From: Symsagittifera roscoffensis
Lineage: Eukaryota > Xenacoelomorpha > Acoela > Convolutidae
Reading direction: 5' to 3'
Length of the DNA: 64,000 bases
Assembly: GCF_963678635.1 (NCBI RefSeq)
Contig: NC_087065.1
Coordinates: forward strand, 58,988,754-59,052,753
The translations under genes and the position numbers were made by a program. The notes below the pieces were generated by a model. The model was not told the DNA's origin, made no database searches, and saw only the letters and a list, made by a program, of their open reading frames with translations. Below, in pieces: positions 32,772 to 44,550 of this stretch (the first letter of the stretch is position 1; every line of letters begins with the position of its first letter).

Positions 32772-34488
32772 GAAGTTTCTTTATGCGAGGGCCACCCGTT
32801 GTTAGTACTGCTCGCACAGCTCTCGACTCAGTGCGTGGCTCCACCTGCCTCAGATAATCTTTTTGTTCGATCTCTTTCGTCACCAGTTCCTGCTGCACTC
32901 TATTTAGAGCATCCCTCGCGGCTGCCCTATAATCAATCTTGAAGTCATCGGCCGCAGTTGCTGGTTCCGGTTCACGTGTCTCTTCAGTTACCGCTTGCAT
33001 TTTCTTCGCCGCCAGCTCCTGAGGTTTGTCTTTTCTGCGTGCCTCCGCTTCACTCAACAGGCGAGCCTTGCTGGCTTCCACTCCTGACAAAGCTTCTTCA
33101 TGCCTTGGATGCTTGATGTCTGCCACTGCATCCCAGAATTGCGGACAATCTGATTTAAAATGACCTTCCAAGTTGCAAAAGAAACACCTCGGGCCGAATT
33201 TTGCAATTACTCCTCTCATGAAATCCTCATGGTCCAATTCTGACGCATCTTCGTCCTCGAGGCTAAAGCCTATTGCTTTCATGCCTTGTTTGTAAGTTGG
33301 GCATGCTGACACATGATGGTCCGTTGAACTGCAATTGGCACAAGAGCGTCTCTTGTCCATATCATCCCTCGGTTTGTACCAGTTGTTCCCTTGGTTTGCT
33401 GGCCCGTTGTTGAAATTGCCATAATTGTTCTTATAGTATCCATATCTCGAAGGAGGTTTCAACAAAAGATATTCTTTTGACTGGAGCCTCAACTCCTCTG
33501 GTGTTGGCGCATTGGTTGATAGTGGTGTGTAGTGCGTTGCCAGCATTGTCCGAAGTTCATCATTCTTCAAACCATCGATGAATTTTGAGGCTACTGCCAG
33601 GTTCATCCTTCGGTTTGACTCATCCGGTTGGCTGCGTCTTCTCAGCATTTCCAAGTCATCGGGAAACTTGTCTATCGTTTCATCTTCTCGTTGCCTCCGT
33701 TTCTCGAAGCGCATCATCGCTTGGTGCCCCTGCACCCCTGATTCAAAACGGTTTAACAAGATTTCGAAGATTTTCTCGGCTGTGTGACGCTGATATTGCT
33801 TCTTGGCCATGACACAGTTCAGGGCTGTCCCCTCCAAGTTACTGGTGAGCGCACTGCATTCCTGTCTCTCCGACAAGTCCTCCTCCTCAAAATGCAGTTT
33901 CATTACCTCTATCCAGGTATCAATACAGCCATCAGATTCGTCTTTATAGCATCTTGGTTTTTTAAAGACTCTTCTGGACTTCTCACTGCGTTCATTGGTT
34001 CTGGATAACCTTGTAAAGAATGTCTCCAAAGACCGGTTTAGGGGTTCAAAGGCTGTGGCCATTGCCGTAGCATCCCTTGAGTGTCCCGCTTGAGTGTCCT
34101 CACACCTTGTCAAAGGCTCTGTATGCGGTGCATCCCTGCAATCCGAATCGCCGTGAGTGTTTCCCCCTTGGCCCACATGACTCCTCCCCGGGCTTGCATG
34201 CCCTCTGTTACCGGAATCACTTCTCCCAGTCGCATGTGTATCTTGCGTTGGTCGTTCATTAGAGGTCTGTCTGTTCCCCGTTGAACTTGCTCTACTGTTC
34301 GGGCCCCATGTTCTATTATCTCTTGTGGCATAGCCTGATGAACTGCCCCTGCCTCTAGTGGATCCATAAGTGCTCCTCTTTTGATGGTCGTTGAAGTTCA
34401 CCTTCGGCTCCCTGCTGGAACCTCCCGAGTTCGGTTCCCCTTCTTTTGGTCCACTCTTGCTGACTAGTAGCCCGTCCAACCTATCCAT
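32701..34488 (-). pseudogene. Gag (capsid/nucleocapsid), tandem copy 1
   Basis: 595 codons. A low-complexity Ser/Gly/Arg N-part is followed by a retrotransposon-gag type capsid region (FKKPRCYKDES to LLLKPPSRYGYY). Two CCHC zinc knuckles of the form C-x2-C-x4-H-x4-C follow: CANC...H...C and CFFC...H...C. A Lys/Glu-rich tail leads to the pol overlap. This copy lacks 245 bp present in copies 2 and 3, a deletion that happens to keep gag in phase with the segment ahead of the protease. The N-terminal coiled-coil part is in the same phase upstream of a TGA at 34501. Gag forms the particle shell and binds RNA. Confidence 0.88.
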
Positions 34489-34500
34489 GATAGCCTGAGT

Positions 34501-35737
34501 TCAACTCTCCATCATCGCATCTATCTTTGTGTCAAGAGTCCCAAGAGACTGCTCTTGCTGAATTTTTAACTTCTCCATGTCGTCTCTTAAGCGTAACTCT
34601 CTCTGTTCCGCTTCCCTTGTCATTCGCGACAAGTTCTTCGCTATATGCTCGTCCGTTCTTTCTTTCAAGCGTTTTTCGCTCCTACCAACTTCTTGTCTAT
34701 TACGGTTTGTTTCTTCCCGCAGACTTTCTCTTTCAATGTGAACTGCTCTTTCTAGTTCACTCATTCTTATGGACATCTGTTCATTTTGTTCTCCTAAACT
34801 GTCCACTATGTTGTTCAAGGCTTCTTCTAGTGCTGCCCCGTTATCCACGAGTGGCGTCACTAGTGGCGGTGTAACCCTGTCGGTCCCAGGTAGCTTCGTG
34901 CTGGTCGAGATTCGGGCCTTGACTCTCTGCCTCGACTTCTTTCCATTATCCACCTCAGGATCCGCCAATGCGTTGCCTAGCCCTCTGTTTCTACTCTCCC
35001 CAGTTTGCGGCTCTAAATTTGTCATAATCGCGAAGCCTCTCGACTGGCCCGGTGTGTTTACCTCTTTGCTTATCGTTCTCACCACACCAAATTTGTCCAT
35101 GGTTCCAGTCTCTCTTTCGACGTATGCCTCATTCTTCTGGGTCGAACTATTGAGGCTGACTTGAGATCCAAAATCCACTTGCTCTTCTTCGTCCTCCTCC
35201 TCCTCCTGGGATTCACCGTCATTTCCTGTGCCCACTCCCATGGTGAATGTTTCCTAAGGTGTTCCTCATTCTATCTGAGAACGATGATGACGTTGTTTGT
35301 TTCTCAGTCCCGCCTGCCATCATGGTTTTGTCTGTTGGAGATCTTCTAGTTGCCGCTATTTCAGTTGAGATGTCAGACAGTTCCGACATCTCCTCTCGAT
35401 CCAATGTCCCGGTGGAAGTGGCAAAATCATGGCCTTGTTCTACCGGAGTAGATTCACTCGCCAGCCTTCTGCCTCTCCCTTCCAGTCCATGTACTTCCTG
35501 GTTGTCGTTCATGGCATGGTCCGTATTGACCTCCACTTCTAACAGTTTTTTTCGCTCTTCTGAGGACTTCTCACTCCTTGTTTCAACCATTCTGCCTGAA
35601 ATCGTCTCCCCTTTGTCGGTCCGGGCTCGTTTGATCCAATCCACAAAAGGGTCGGTCATTGTTTTTCTTTGCTTTTTAGGTATGAATTTCCTAGAGCTAT
35701 TACCTCGTTTAGGTATCTTTGACTTGTCTAGACTCAT
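34501..35737 (-). pseudogene. Gag N-region, tandem copy 1
   Basis: ATG at 35737 (MSLDKSKIPK). The first 165 or so codons are Lys/Arg- and Ser/Thr-rich. A 7-bp deletion near 35248 (relative to copy 3) shifts the frame, which resumes as 35241-34501 with an acidic run and a long coiled coil rich in Glu/Arg. The coiled coil reads directly through a TGA (34501) into the zinc-knuckle gag, four codons ahead of its first ATG, so originally this was one Gag protein of about a thousand residues. Confidence 0.75.
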
Positions 35738-38520
35738 TCTCAATTTGTCACTTCTTAATGCCTATACACTCAATTCGATTGCTAGTGACTTTATAGTTTG
35801 ACTACCAATAATGATGACACAACACATTAAATTTCACAAGATTCTATAAAATAGTGACCACGAGTCCCTGCATGTTATCAGAGCACAAATTGTATATGAT
35901 TTACTCACACTAACCGGTTATCGGTCGTAAGATTTGAGAACTAGCACAATATGATGATAACAGTCACTTTAAAAGATAGTGTACTCACTACCTAATCAAG
36001 CACAAATTATGTAGACTTAAAATCAAAAACAAAAGAAAAAATATAACATATATTGACAGAATATGAATACCTCTATGAAAAAAAACGTATGTGTATTGTA
36101 CTTTTAGTCGGTCGCAGTATAATAGTCGAACTTGTCTTTTAAAGAAAAAGCTTTCCCTGCTTGGTGCTGCACCAAACAGACAAAACTTTGAAGGCAAAAA
36201 TTTTCTCAAGTGGGCGTCTATTGCACCCACCGAGTACTGTTTTACCTATCTGCCTTCGGACTGCCCGAGCTAGACCTAATAAAATCCTCAGGGCAGTCAC
36301 TTTTCACAAAAACCTATTGGGTTTCAAACCACACCAATGAATTATGCTCTTTTTAATTTAGACTTAGTGTCGCGAATATCCGAGTTCGGACCTGTTTTGT
36401 TTTGGTCTGGTCTTTTTTTAAGGCAAGTTACCAGTGCAGTCACTGATTCCTAGCTTGTCTGCTAATTACCTAATACCTTTCACTGTAGTCTTTCTTCTAT
36501 TTACCTGAGTCCTTTAATAAAATAATACCCCTCCGGATTGGCAAAAATAGAACCCTTCCGGACTAACAAAATTTAGACCCCTCCGGATTGAGACCCCTCT
36601 GAGTTAGTAAATATAAGACCCCTCCGGATTGGGACCCCTCCGAATTAGCAAATATAAGACCCCTCCGGATTCGGACCCCTCCTAATTTGAAAAAAAAATT
36701 TACCCCTCCGGATTGGGAGCCCTCTGGTTTTGTAAAAGTAGCTTTTCAGAGATTTCCTTCTTTCAACCTATACCCCTCCGGATACGTTCTCCGATGCGAT
36801 TTTGCTTTTTCAATTAACTAGGAAGGGTATGTAATGCTTTCCTAGACCCTTCCGGATTGAAGTTAAGCCTCTTATTTGACAATTCACGCTAACGGTGAAG
36901 GGTCTTATCGCTAGCCTAACTTCGGCTCGATTAAGGTTTTCCTGTGCCTTTAGCCTTCCCTTTTCGTCTAGAACAGCCTAAATTTACTTTATTCAACCGC
37001 TATTACCTTTTGGTAGGGGTGTAAGAGCTTTTCTAAAAAAAAATATAAAACGTGAAGGGTCTACCTCCCAAATTGGTGAATTTGCTAAAAACAATCTCAA
37101 AAACTTTTCACGCTTACTTTTTCGAAAAATTTTTGTCCCTTATCAGTAAGCTCAGCTAATTTCTGATCTATTGATATTAAGATCAACTCGATATGCCCAG
37201 AAGTTCTAAAGTTATTAACCAAAACGTCTTTTTTCTAAAGTAAAAAAATTTGTCTCTTATAGGTTCCGCCTAACTTTTTCCGCAATTCTGTTCTTTTCGA
37301 CCTGAAAATTATTGATCCGAGCTCAGAAGGCCTACACTCATCTAATTCATTGCAAAAAACCCGATCTAAAACGCTTTAGTTGAAAAAATTTTCGGAAAAC
37401 TATGCTACCTGTACCCCTCCGGATTGATGAATCCACCAAATCAAACACGTTAAGTTCGATTTCTCTGCAACCCGGAAGGCTTTCGGGAAGCGGGTTTTAA
37501 AACTTGTAGATTCACTAGTGGAATTTGTCCGAACAACTATTTTTACTGTTCTAACTCAAAATTTTATTTTCAAAAAATTTTCTGAATTTATAGTGTTTCG
37601 TTTTCTCAAAAATCACGAAAGTTCGGTTTTTGGTTCCAAAATAGTTCCAACCACTTCCGAACTAAACTTAACCGGTTCTATCTATTATGGTTGTGCAGTT
37701 ACGATGTAAAACACTACTTTAGCGCTTTTTTCCGTTTCAAAAAATATCGTTATCTCAAAAATTGCGACTTGTGGGGAGATCAAAATATCGCTATTTTGAC
37801 CTTAAAAACCGGTCTGCTTTCTGTGTTTTTCACTGAAAAACGATATAGGAGTATTAATATAGGCTATATAAGTAATAATATTAGTAATACTATACCCCTC
37901 CGGGTTTGTTTAATATCCGAATTAAGGTGCTTAACTCGGACATTCGCAGTTCGGTGAAGGGTCACTACAGTGCAGCACTGTCGAGCCCCCCACAGATTAC
38001 TATCTTAATTTTTGTACCAAAAGGGATACAAAACTTGTTAACGATACCCAACAGTCGATTGTTGTTGTCGTTGAGCCCCTTCTTGTTGCTCCTTGTACTG
38101 CTTGCCGGATCAGTATTCTCCCAAGACCCTTCCGAATTGAGCGCAAATCAGCTGACCCTTCCGGTTTGAGCGCAATTTATCATTAACGTGCTTAAATGCT
38201 CAAATAACCCTACAGTACAAGCCTCACAAACAGGCTACAAAATTTATCGTAACAATCCTGACGGATATAAATGCCTGTAACAACAATATATCTATCAACA
38301 ACAAACGGGAGGGTCGGATCACATCTTGTCTGGGGGGGATGATTTCTACTGATTTTTTACTTTTTTTTTAACTGTTTTTGGTTTTTTTCGGTTGTTTTCT
38401 TTTGTTTTTTGTTTTTCTTGGGTACTATACTACTTTTTCTTTAGTTTTATGTATATTTTTAAGTGTTTTTGGTCACAAACCTCTCAGGGAACGAGGGAAT
38501 GGCCGATCCCCCCACCCTTC
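35738..38520 (-). other. Leader (5' untranslated) region, tandem copy 1
   Basis: About 2.8 kb of non-coding sequence upstream of gag. It contains a palindromic TTGGTGCTGCACCAA at ~36161-36175, which on the minus strand offers a TGGTGC stretch of primer-binding-site type, though the matching tRNA is unclear. It also contains a dense cluster of CCCCTCCGGATT motifs (listed separately). Plus-strand open frames here, including a Leu-rich 87-codon one at 37906-38169, have no support as genes. Confidence 0.5.
36525..38168. repeat. Cluster of CCCCTCCGGATT-type motifs in the leader
   Basis: At least a dozen copies of (A/G)CCC(C/T)TCCGGATT or close variants occur at about 36527, 36552, 36579, 36617, 36632, 36658, 36673, 36703, 36771, 36845, 37411, 37892, 38123 and 38153, many followed by TG. 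Several inverse GAAGGGT elements are interspersed. The copies keep the core while spacers differ, which suggests binding sites rather than satellite DNA. The cluster recurs at about 42483-44126 and 48449-50091 in the other tandem units. Confidence 0.65.
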
Positions 38521-38592
38521 CTGCTCGCACAGCTCTCGACTCAGTGCGTGGCTCCACCTGCCTCAGATAATCTGCATATGTGTCCAAATGCA

Positions 38593-40446
38593 TCAAATGA
38601 ACTCGGATGGTTCACTCAGGTTTCTGATTACCTGATGTCCGGCCACTGAGATTATCGACTGTATCTTGCTTCCTTGTGGCACCATGCCGAACCTCTGACC
38701 GGAGATCATATTCAGTTTCATGCTCAAACTGCTTGGTGCTTTGGTCTCCTCGACCTCCGTTGCTTCCAAGGTATTCAGTTGCTCCTGTAGTTTCTCATTC
38801 TCCAGTTCAAGTTTCACTTTTTGTTCGATCTCTTTCGTCACCAGTTCCTGCTGCACTCTATTTAGAGCATCCCTCGCGGCTGCCCTATAATCAATCTTGA
38901 AGTCATCGGCCGCAGTTGCTGGTTCCGGTTCACGTGTCTCTTCAGTTACCGCTTGCATTTTCTTCGCCGCCAGCTCCTGAGGTTTGTCTTTTCTGCGTGC
39001 CTCCGCTTCACTCAACAGGCGAGCCTTGCTGGCTTCCACTCCTGACAAAGCTTCTTCATGCCTTGGATGCTTGATGTCTGCCACTGCATCCCAGAATTGC
39101 GGACAATCTGATTTAAAATGACCTTCCAAGTTGCAAAAGAAACACCTCGGGCCGAATTTTGCAATTACTCCTCTCATGAAATCCTCATGGTCCAATTCTG
39201 ACGCATCTTCGTCCTCGAGGCTAAAGCCTATTGCTTTCATGCCTTGTTTGTAAGTTGGGCATGCTGACACATGATGGTCCGTTGAACTGCAATTGGCACA
39301 AGAGCGTCTCTTGTCCATATCATCCCTCGGTTTGTACCAGTTGTTCCCTTGGTTTGCTGGCCCGTTGTTGAAATTGCCATAATTGTTCTTATAGTATCCA
39401 TATCTCGAAGGAGGTTTCAACAAAAGATATTCTTTTGACTGGAGCCTCAACTCCTCTGGTGTTGGCGCATTGGTTGATAGTGGTGTGTAGTGCGTTGCCA
39501 GCATTGTCCGAAGTTCATCATTCTTCAAACCATCGATGAATTTTGAGGCTACTGCCAGGTTCATCCTTCGGTTTGACTCATCCGGTTGGCTGCGTCTTCT
39601 CAGCATTTCCAAGTCATCGGGAAACTTGTCTATCGTTTCATCTTCTCGTTGCCTCCGTTTCTCGAAGCGCATCATCGCTTGGTGCCCCTGCACCCCTGAT
39701 TCAAAACGGTTTAACAAGATTTCGAAGATTTTCTCGGCTGTGTGACGCTGATATTGCTTCTTGGCCATGACACAGTTCAGGGCTGTCCCTTCCAAGTTAC
39801 TGGTGAGCGCACTGCATTCCTGTCTCTCCGACAAGTCCTCCTCCTCAAAATGCAGTTTCATTACCTCTATCCAGGTATCAATACAGCCATCAGATTCGCC
39901 TTTATAGCATCTTGGTTTTTTAAAGACTCTTCTGGACTTCTCACTGCGTTCATTGGTTCTGAATAACCTTGTAAAGAATGTCTCCAAAGACCGGTTTAGG
40001 GGTTCAAAGGCTGTGGCCATTGCCGTAGCATCCCTTGAGTGTCCCGCTTGAGTGTCCTCACACCTTGTCAAAGGCTCTGTATGCGGTGCATCCCTGCAAT
40101 CCGAATCGCCGTGAGTGTTTCCCCCTTGGCCCACATGACTCCTCCCCGGGCTTGCATGCCCTCTGTTACCGGAATCACTTCTCCCAGTCGCATGTGTATC
40201 TTGCGTTGGTCGTTCATTAGAGGTCTGTCTGTTCCCCGTTGAACTTGCTCTACTGTTCGGGCCCCATGTTCTATTATCTCTTGTGGCATAGCTTGATGAA
40301 CTGCCCCTGCCTCTAGTGGATCCATAAGTGCTCCTCTTTTGATGGTCGTTGAAGTTCACCTTCGGCTCCCTGCTGGAACCTCCCGAGTTCGGTTCCCCTT
40401 CTTTTGGTCCACTCTTGCTGACTAGTAGCCCGTCCAATCTATCCAT
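38593..40446 (-). pseudogene. Gag (capsid/nucleocapsid), tandem copy 2, orphaned from pol
   Basis: 617 codons, with the same capsid region and both CCHC knuckles as copy 1. It retains the 245-bp coiled-coil segment missing from copy 1 (KLELENEKLQEQL and following). The frame then stops at SEPSEFI, one base out of phase with the downstream DYLRQVEPRTES block. The tandem junction at 38521 cuts it off from any protease or pol. It differs from copy 1 at several shared-with-copy-3 positions, for example CYKGES instead of CYKDES. Confidence 0.85.
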
Positions 40447-40458
40447 GATAGCCTGAGT

Positions 40459-41695
40459 TCAACTCTCCATCATCGCATCTATCTTTGTGTCAAGAGTCCC
40501 AAGAGACTGCTCTTGCTGAATTTTTAACTTCTCCATGTCGTCTCTTAAGCGTAACTCTCTCTGTTCCGCTTCCCTTGTCATTCGCGACAAGTTCTTCGCT
40601 ATATGCTCGTCCGTTCTTTCTTTCAAGCGTTTTTCGCTCCTACCAACTTCTTGTCTATTACGGTTTGTTTCTTCCCGCAGACTTTCTCTTTCAATGTGAA
40701 CTGCTCTTTCTAGTTCACTCATTCTTATGGACATCTGTTCATTTTGTTCTCCTAAACTGTCCACTATGTTGTTCAAGGCTTCTTCTAGTGCTGCCCCGTT
40801 ATCCACGAGTGGCGTCACTAGTGGCGGTGTAACCCTGTCGGTCCCAGGTAGCTTCGTGCTGGTCGAGATTCGGGCCTTGACTCTCTGCCTCGACTTCTTT
40901 CCATTATCCACCTCAGGATCCGCCAATGCGTTGCCTAGCCCTCTGTTTCTACTCTCCCCAGTTTGCGGCTCTAAATTTGTCATAATCGCGAAGCCTCTCG
41001 ACTGGCCCGGTGTGTTTACCTCTTTGCTTATCGTTCTCACCACACCAAATTTGTCCATGGTTCCAGTCTCTCTTTCGACGTATGCCTCATTCTTCTGGGT
41101 CGAACTATTGAGGCTGACTTGAGATCCAAAATCCACTTGCTCTTCTTCGTCCTCCTCCTCCTCCTGGGATTCACCGTCATTTCCTGTGCCCACTCCCATG
41201 GTGAATGTTTCCTAAGGTGTTCCTCATTCTATCTGAGAACGATGATGACGTTGTTTGTTTCTCAGTCCCGCCTGCCATCATGGTTTTGTCTGTTGGAGAT
41301 CTTCTAGTTGCCGCTATTTCAGTTGAGATGTCAGACAGTTCCGACATCTCCTCTCGATCCAATGTCCCGGTGGAAGTGGCAAAATCATGGCCTTGTTCTA
41401 CCGGAGTAGATTCACTCGCCAGCCTTCTGCCTCTCCCTTCCAGTCCATGTACTTCCTGGTTGTCGTTCATGGCATGGTCCGTATTGACCTCCACTTCTAA
41501 CAGTTTTTTTCGCTCTTCTGAGGACTTCTCACTCCTTGTTTCAACCATTCTGCCTGAAATCGTCTCCCCTTTGTCGGTCCGGGCTCGTTTGATCCAATCC
41601 ACAAAAGGGTCGGTCATTGTTTTTCTTTGCTTTTTAGGTATGAATTTCCTAGAGCTATTACCTCGTTTAGGTATCTTTGACTTGTCTAGACTCAT
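40459..41695 (-). pseudogene. Gag N-region, tandem copy 2
   Basis: Essentially identical to the copy 1 N-region, including the 7-bp deletion frameshift near 41206, the seven-T run near 41501 that keeps the first part in frame, and the TGA at 40459 before the zinc-knuckle ORF. Confidence 0.75.
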
Positions 41696-44478
41696 TCTCA
41701 ATTTGTCACTTCTTAATGCCTATACACTCAATTCGATTGCTAGTGACTTTATAGTTTGACTACCAATAATGATGACACAACACATTAAATTTCACAAGAT
41801 TCTATAAAATAGTGACCACGAGTCCCTGCATGTTATCAGAGCACAAATTGTATATGATTTACTCACACTAACCGGTTATCGGTCGTAAGATTTGAGAACT
41901 AGCACAATATGATGATAACAGTCACTTTAAAAGATAGTGTACTCACTACCTAATCAAGCACAAATTATGTAGACTTAAAATCAAAAACAAAAGAAAAAAT
42001 ATAACATATATTGACAGAATATGAATACCTCTATGAAAAAAAACGTATGTGTATTGTACTTTTAGTCGGTCGCAGTATAATAGTCGAACTTGTCTTTTAA
42101 AGAAAAAGCTTTCCCTGCTTGGTGCTGCACCAAACAGACAAAACTTTGAAGGCAAAAATTTTCTCAAGTGGGCGTCTATTGCACCCACCGAGTACTGTTT
42201 TACCTATCTGCCTTCGGACTGCCCGAGCTAGACCTAATAAAATCCTCAGGGCAGTCACTTTTCACAAAAACCTATTGGGTTTCAAACCACACCAATGAAT
42301 TATGCTCTTTTTAATTTAGACTTAGTGTCGCGAATATCCGAGTTCGGACCTGTTTTGTTTTGGTCTGGTCTTTTTTGAAGGCAAGTTACCAGTGCAGTCA
42401 CTGATTCCTAGCTTGTCTGCTAATTACCTAATACCTTTCACTGTAGTCTTTCTTCTATTTACCTGAGTCCTTTAATAAAATAATACCCCTCCGGATTGGC
42501 AAAAATAGAACCCTTCCGGACTAACAAAATTTAGACCCCTCCGGATTGAGACCCCTCTGAGTTAGTAAATATAAGACCCCTCCGGATTGGGACCCCTCCG
42601 AATTAGCAAATATAAGACCCCTCCGGATTCGGACCCCTCCTAATTTGAAAAAAAAATTTACCCCTCCGGATTGGGAGCCCTCTGGTTTTGTAAAAGTAGC
42701 TTTTCAGAGATTTCCTTCTTTCAACCTATACCCCTCCGGATACGTTCTCCGATGCGATTTTGCTTTTTCAATTAACTAGGAAGGGTATGTAATGCTTTCC
42801 TAGACCCTTCCGGATTGAAGTTAAGCCTCTTATTTGACAATTCACGCTAACGGTGAAGGGTCTTATCGCTAGCCTAACTTCGGCTCGATTAAGGTTTTCC
42901 TGTGCCTTTAGCCTTCCCTTTTCGTCTAGAACAGCCTAAATTTACTTTATTCAACCGCTATTACCTTTTGGTAGGGGTGTAAGAGCTTTTCTAAAAAAAA
43001 TTATAAAACGTGAAGGGTCTACCTCCCAAATTGGTGAATTTGCTAAAAACAATCTCAAAAACTTTTCACGCTTACTTTTTCGAAAAATTTTTGTCCCTTA
43101 TCAGTAAGCTCAGCTAATTTCTGATCTATTGATATTAAGATCAACTCGATATGCCCAGAAGTTCTAAAGTTATTAACCAAAACGTCTTTTTTCTAAAGTA
43201 AAAAAATTTGTCTCTTATAGGTTCCGCCTAACTTTTTCCGCAATTCTGTTCTTTTCGACCTGAAAATTATTGATCCGAGCTCAGAAGGCCTACACTCATC
43301 TAATTCATTGCAAAAGACCCGATCTAAAACGCTTTAGTTGAAAAAATTTTCGGAAAACTATGCTACCTGTACCCCTCCGGATTGATGAATCCACCAAATC
43401 AAACACGTTAAGTTCGATTTCTCTGCAACCCGGAAGGCTTTCGGGAAGCGGGTTTTAAAACTTGTAGATTCACTAGTGGAATTTGTCCGAACAACTATTT
43501 TTACTGTTCTAACTCAAAATTTTATTTTCAAAAAATTTTCTGAATTTATAGTGTTTCGTTTTCTCAAAAATCACGAAAGTTCGGTTTTTGGTTCCAAAAT
43601 AGTTCCAACCACTTCCGAACTAAACTTAACCGGTTCTATCTATTATGGTTGTGCAGTTACGATGTAAAACACTACTTTAGCGCTTTTTTCCGTTTCAAAA
43701 AATATCGTTATCTCAAAAATTGCGACTTGTGGGGAGATCAAAATATCGCTATTTTGACCTTAAAAACCGGTCTGCTTTCTGTGTTTTTCACTGAAAAACG
43801 ATATAGGAGTATTAATATAGGCTATATAAGTAATAATATTAGTAATACTATACCCCTCCGGGTTTGTTTAATATCCGAATTAAGGTGCTTAACTCGGACA
43901 TTCGCAGTTCGGTGAAGGGTCACTACAGTGCAGCACTGTCGAGCCCCCCACAGATTACTATCTTAATTTTTGTACCAAAAGGGATACAAAACTTGTTAAC
44001 GATACCCAACAGTCGATTGTTGTTGTCGTTGAGCCCCTTCTTGTTGCTCCTTGTACTGCTTGCCGGATCAGTATTCTCCCAAGACCCTTCCGAATTGAGC
44101 GCAAATCAGCTGACCCTTCCGGTTTGAGCGCAATTTATCATTAACGTGCTTAAATGCTCAAATAACCCTACAGTACAAGCCTCACAAACAGGCTACAAAA
44201 TTTATCGTAACAATCCTGACTGATATAAATGCCTGTAACAACAATATATCTATCAACAACAAACGGGAGGGTCGGATCACATCTTGTCTGGGGGGGATGA
44301 TTTCTACTGATTTTTTACTTTTTTTTTAACTGTTTTTGGTTTTTTTCGGTTGTTTTCTTTTGTTTTTTGTTTTTCTTGGGTACTATACTACTTTTTCTTT
44401 AGTTTTATGTATATTTTTAAGTGTTTTTGGTCACAAACCTCTCAGGGAACGAGGGAATGGCCGATCCCCCCACCCTTC
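41696..44478 (-). other. Leader region, tandem copy 2
   Basis: Same as 35738-38520, with single-base differences (for example at the A/T run near 42994 and at 43315, both shared with copy 3). It repeats the CCCCTCCGGATT cluster. Confidence 0.6.
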
Positions 44479-44550
44479 CTGCTCGCACAGCTCTCGACTC
44501 AGTGCGTGGCTCCACCTGCCTCAGATAATCTGCATATGTGTCCAAATGCA

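Larger units (their letters stand above)
32808..38520 (-). repeat. 5.96-kb tandem unit, copy 1 (5713 bp)
   Basis: Runs from a CTG at 32808 to the junction at 38520. It contains gag, the gag N-region and the leader. It is shorter than the other units because of the 245-bp deletion after 32860. On the left it continues into protease, so this is the unit connected to pol. Confidence 0.9.
38521..44478 (-). repeat. 5.96-kb tandem unit, copy 2 (5958 bp)
   Basis: Near-identical to copies 1 and 3. The junction with copy 1 is CCTTC|CTGCTCGC, formed between leader sequence (CTGATTCG at 50446) and gag sequence (CTGCTCGC at 32808), sharing CTG. It is a direct head-to-tail duplication. Confidence 0.92.

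Noticed and set aside
18398-35801. Many long plus-strand ORFs across 18-36 kb
   Set aside because: They are antisense shadows of the minus-strand coding regions, with Ser/Leu-rich low-information translations.
37906-38169. Plus-strand 87-codon ORF with a Leu-rich, signal-peptide-like segment, present in all three tandem units
   Set aside because: Its conservation is explained by recent tandem duplication; it lies antisense in the retroelement leader, overlaps the CCCCTCCGGATT motifs and has no recognisable family.
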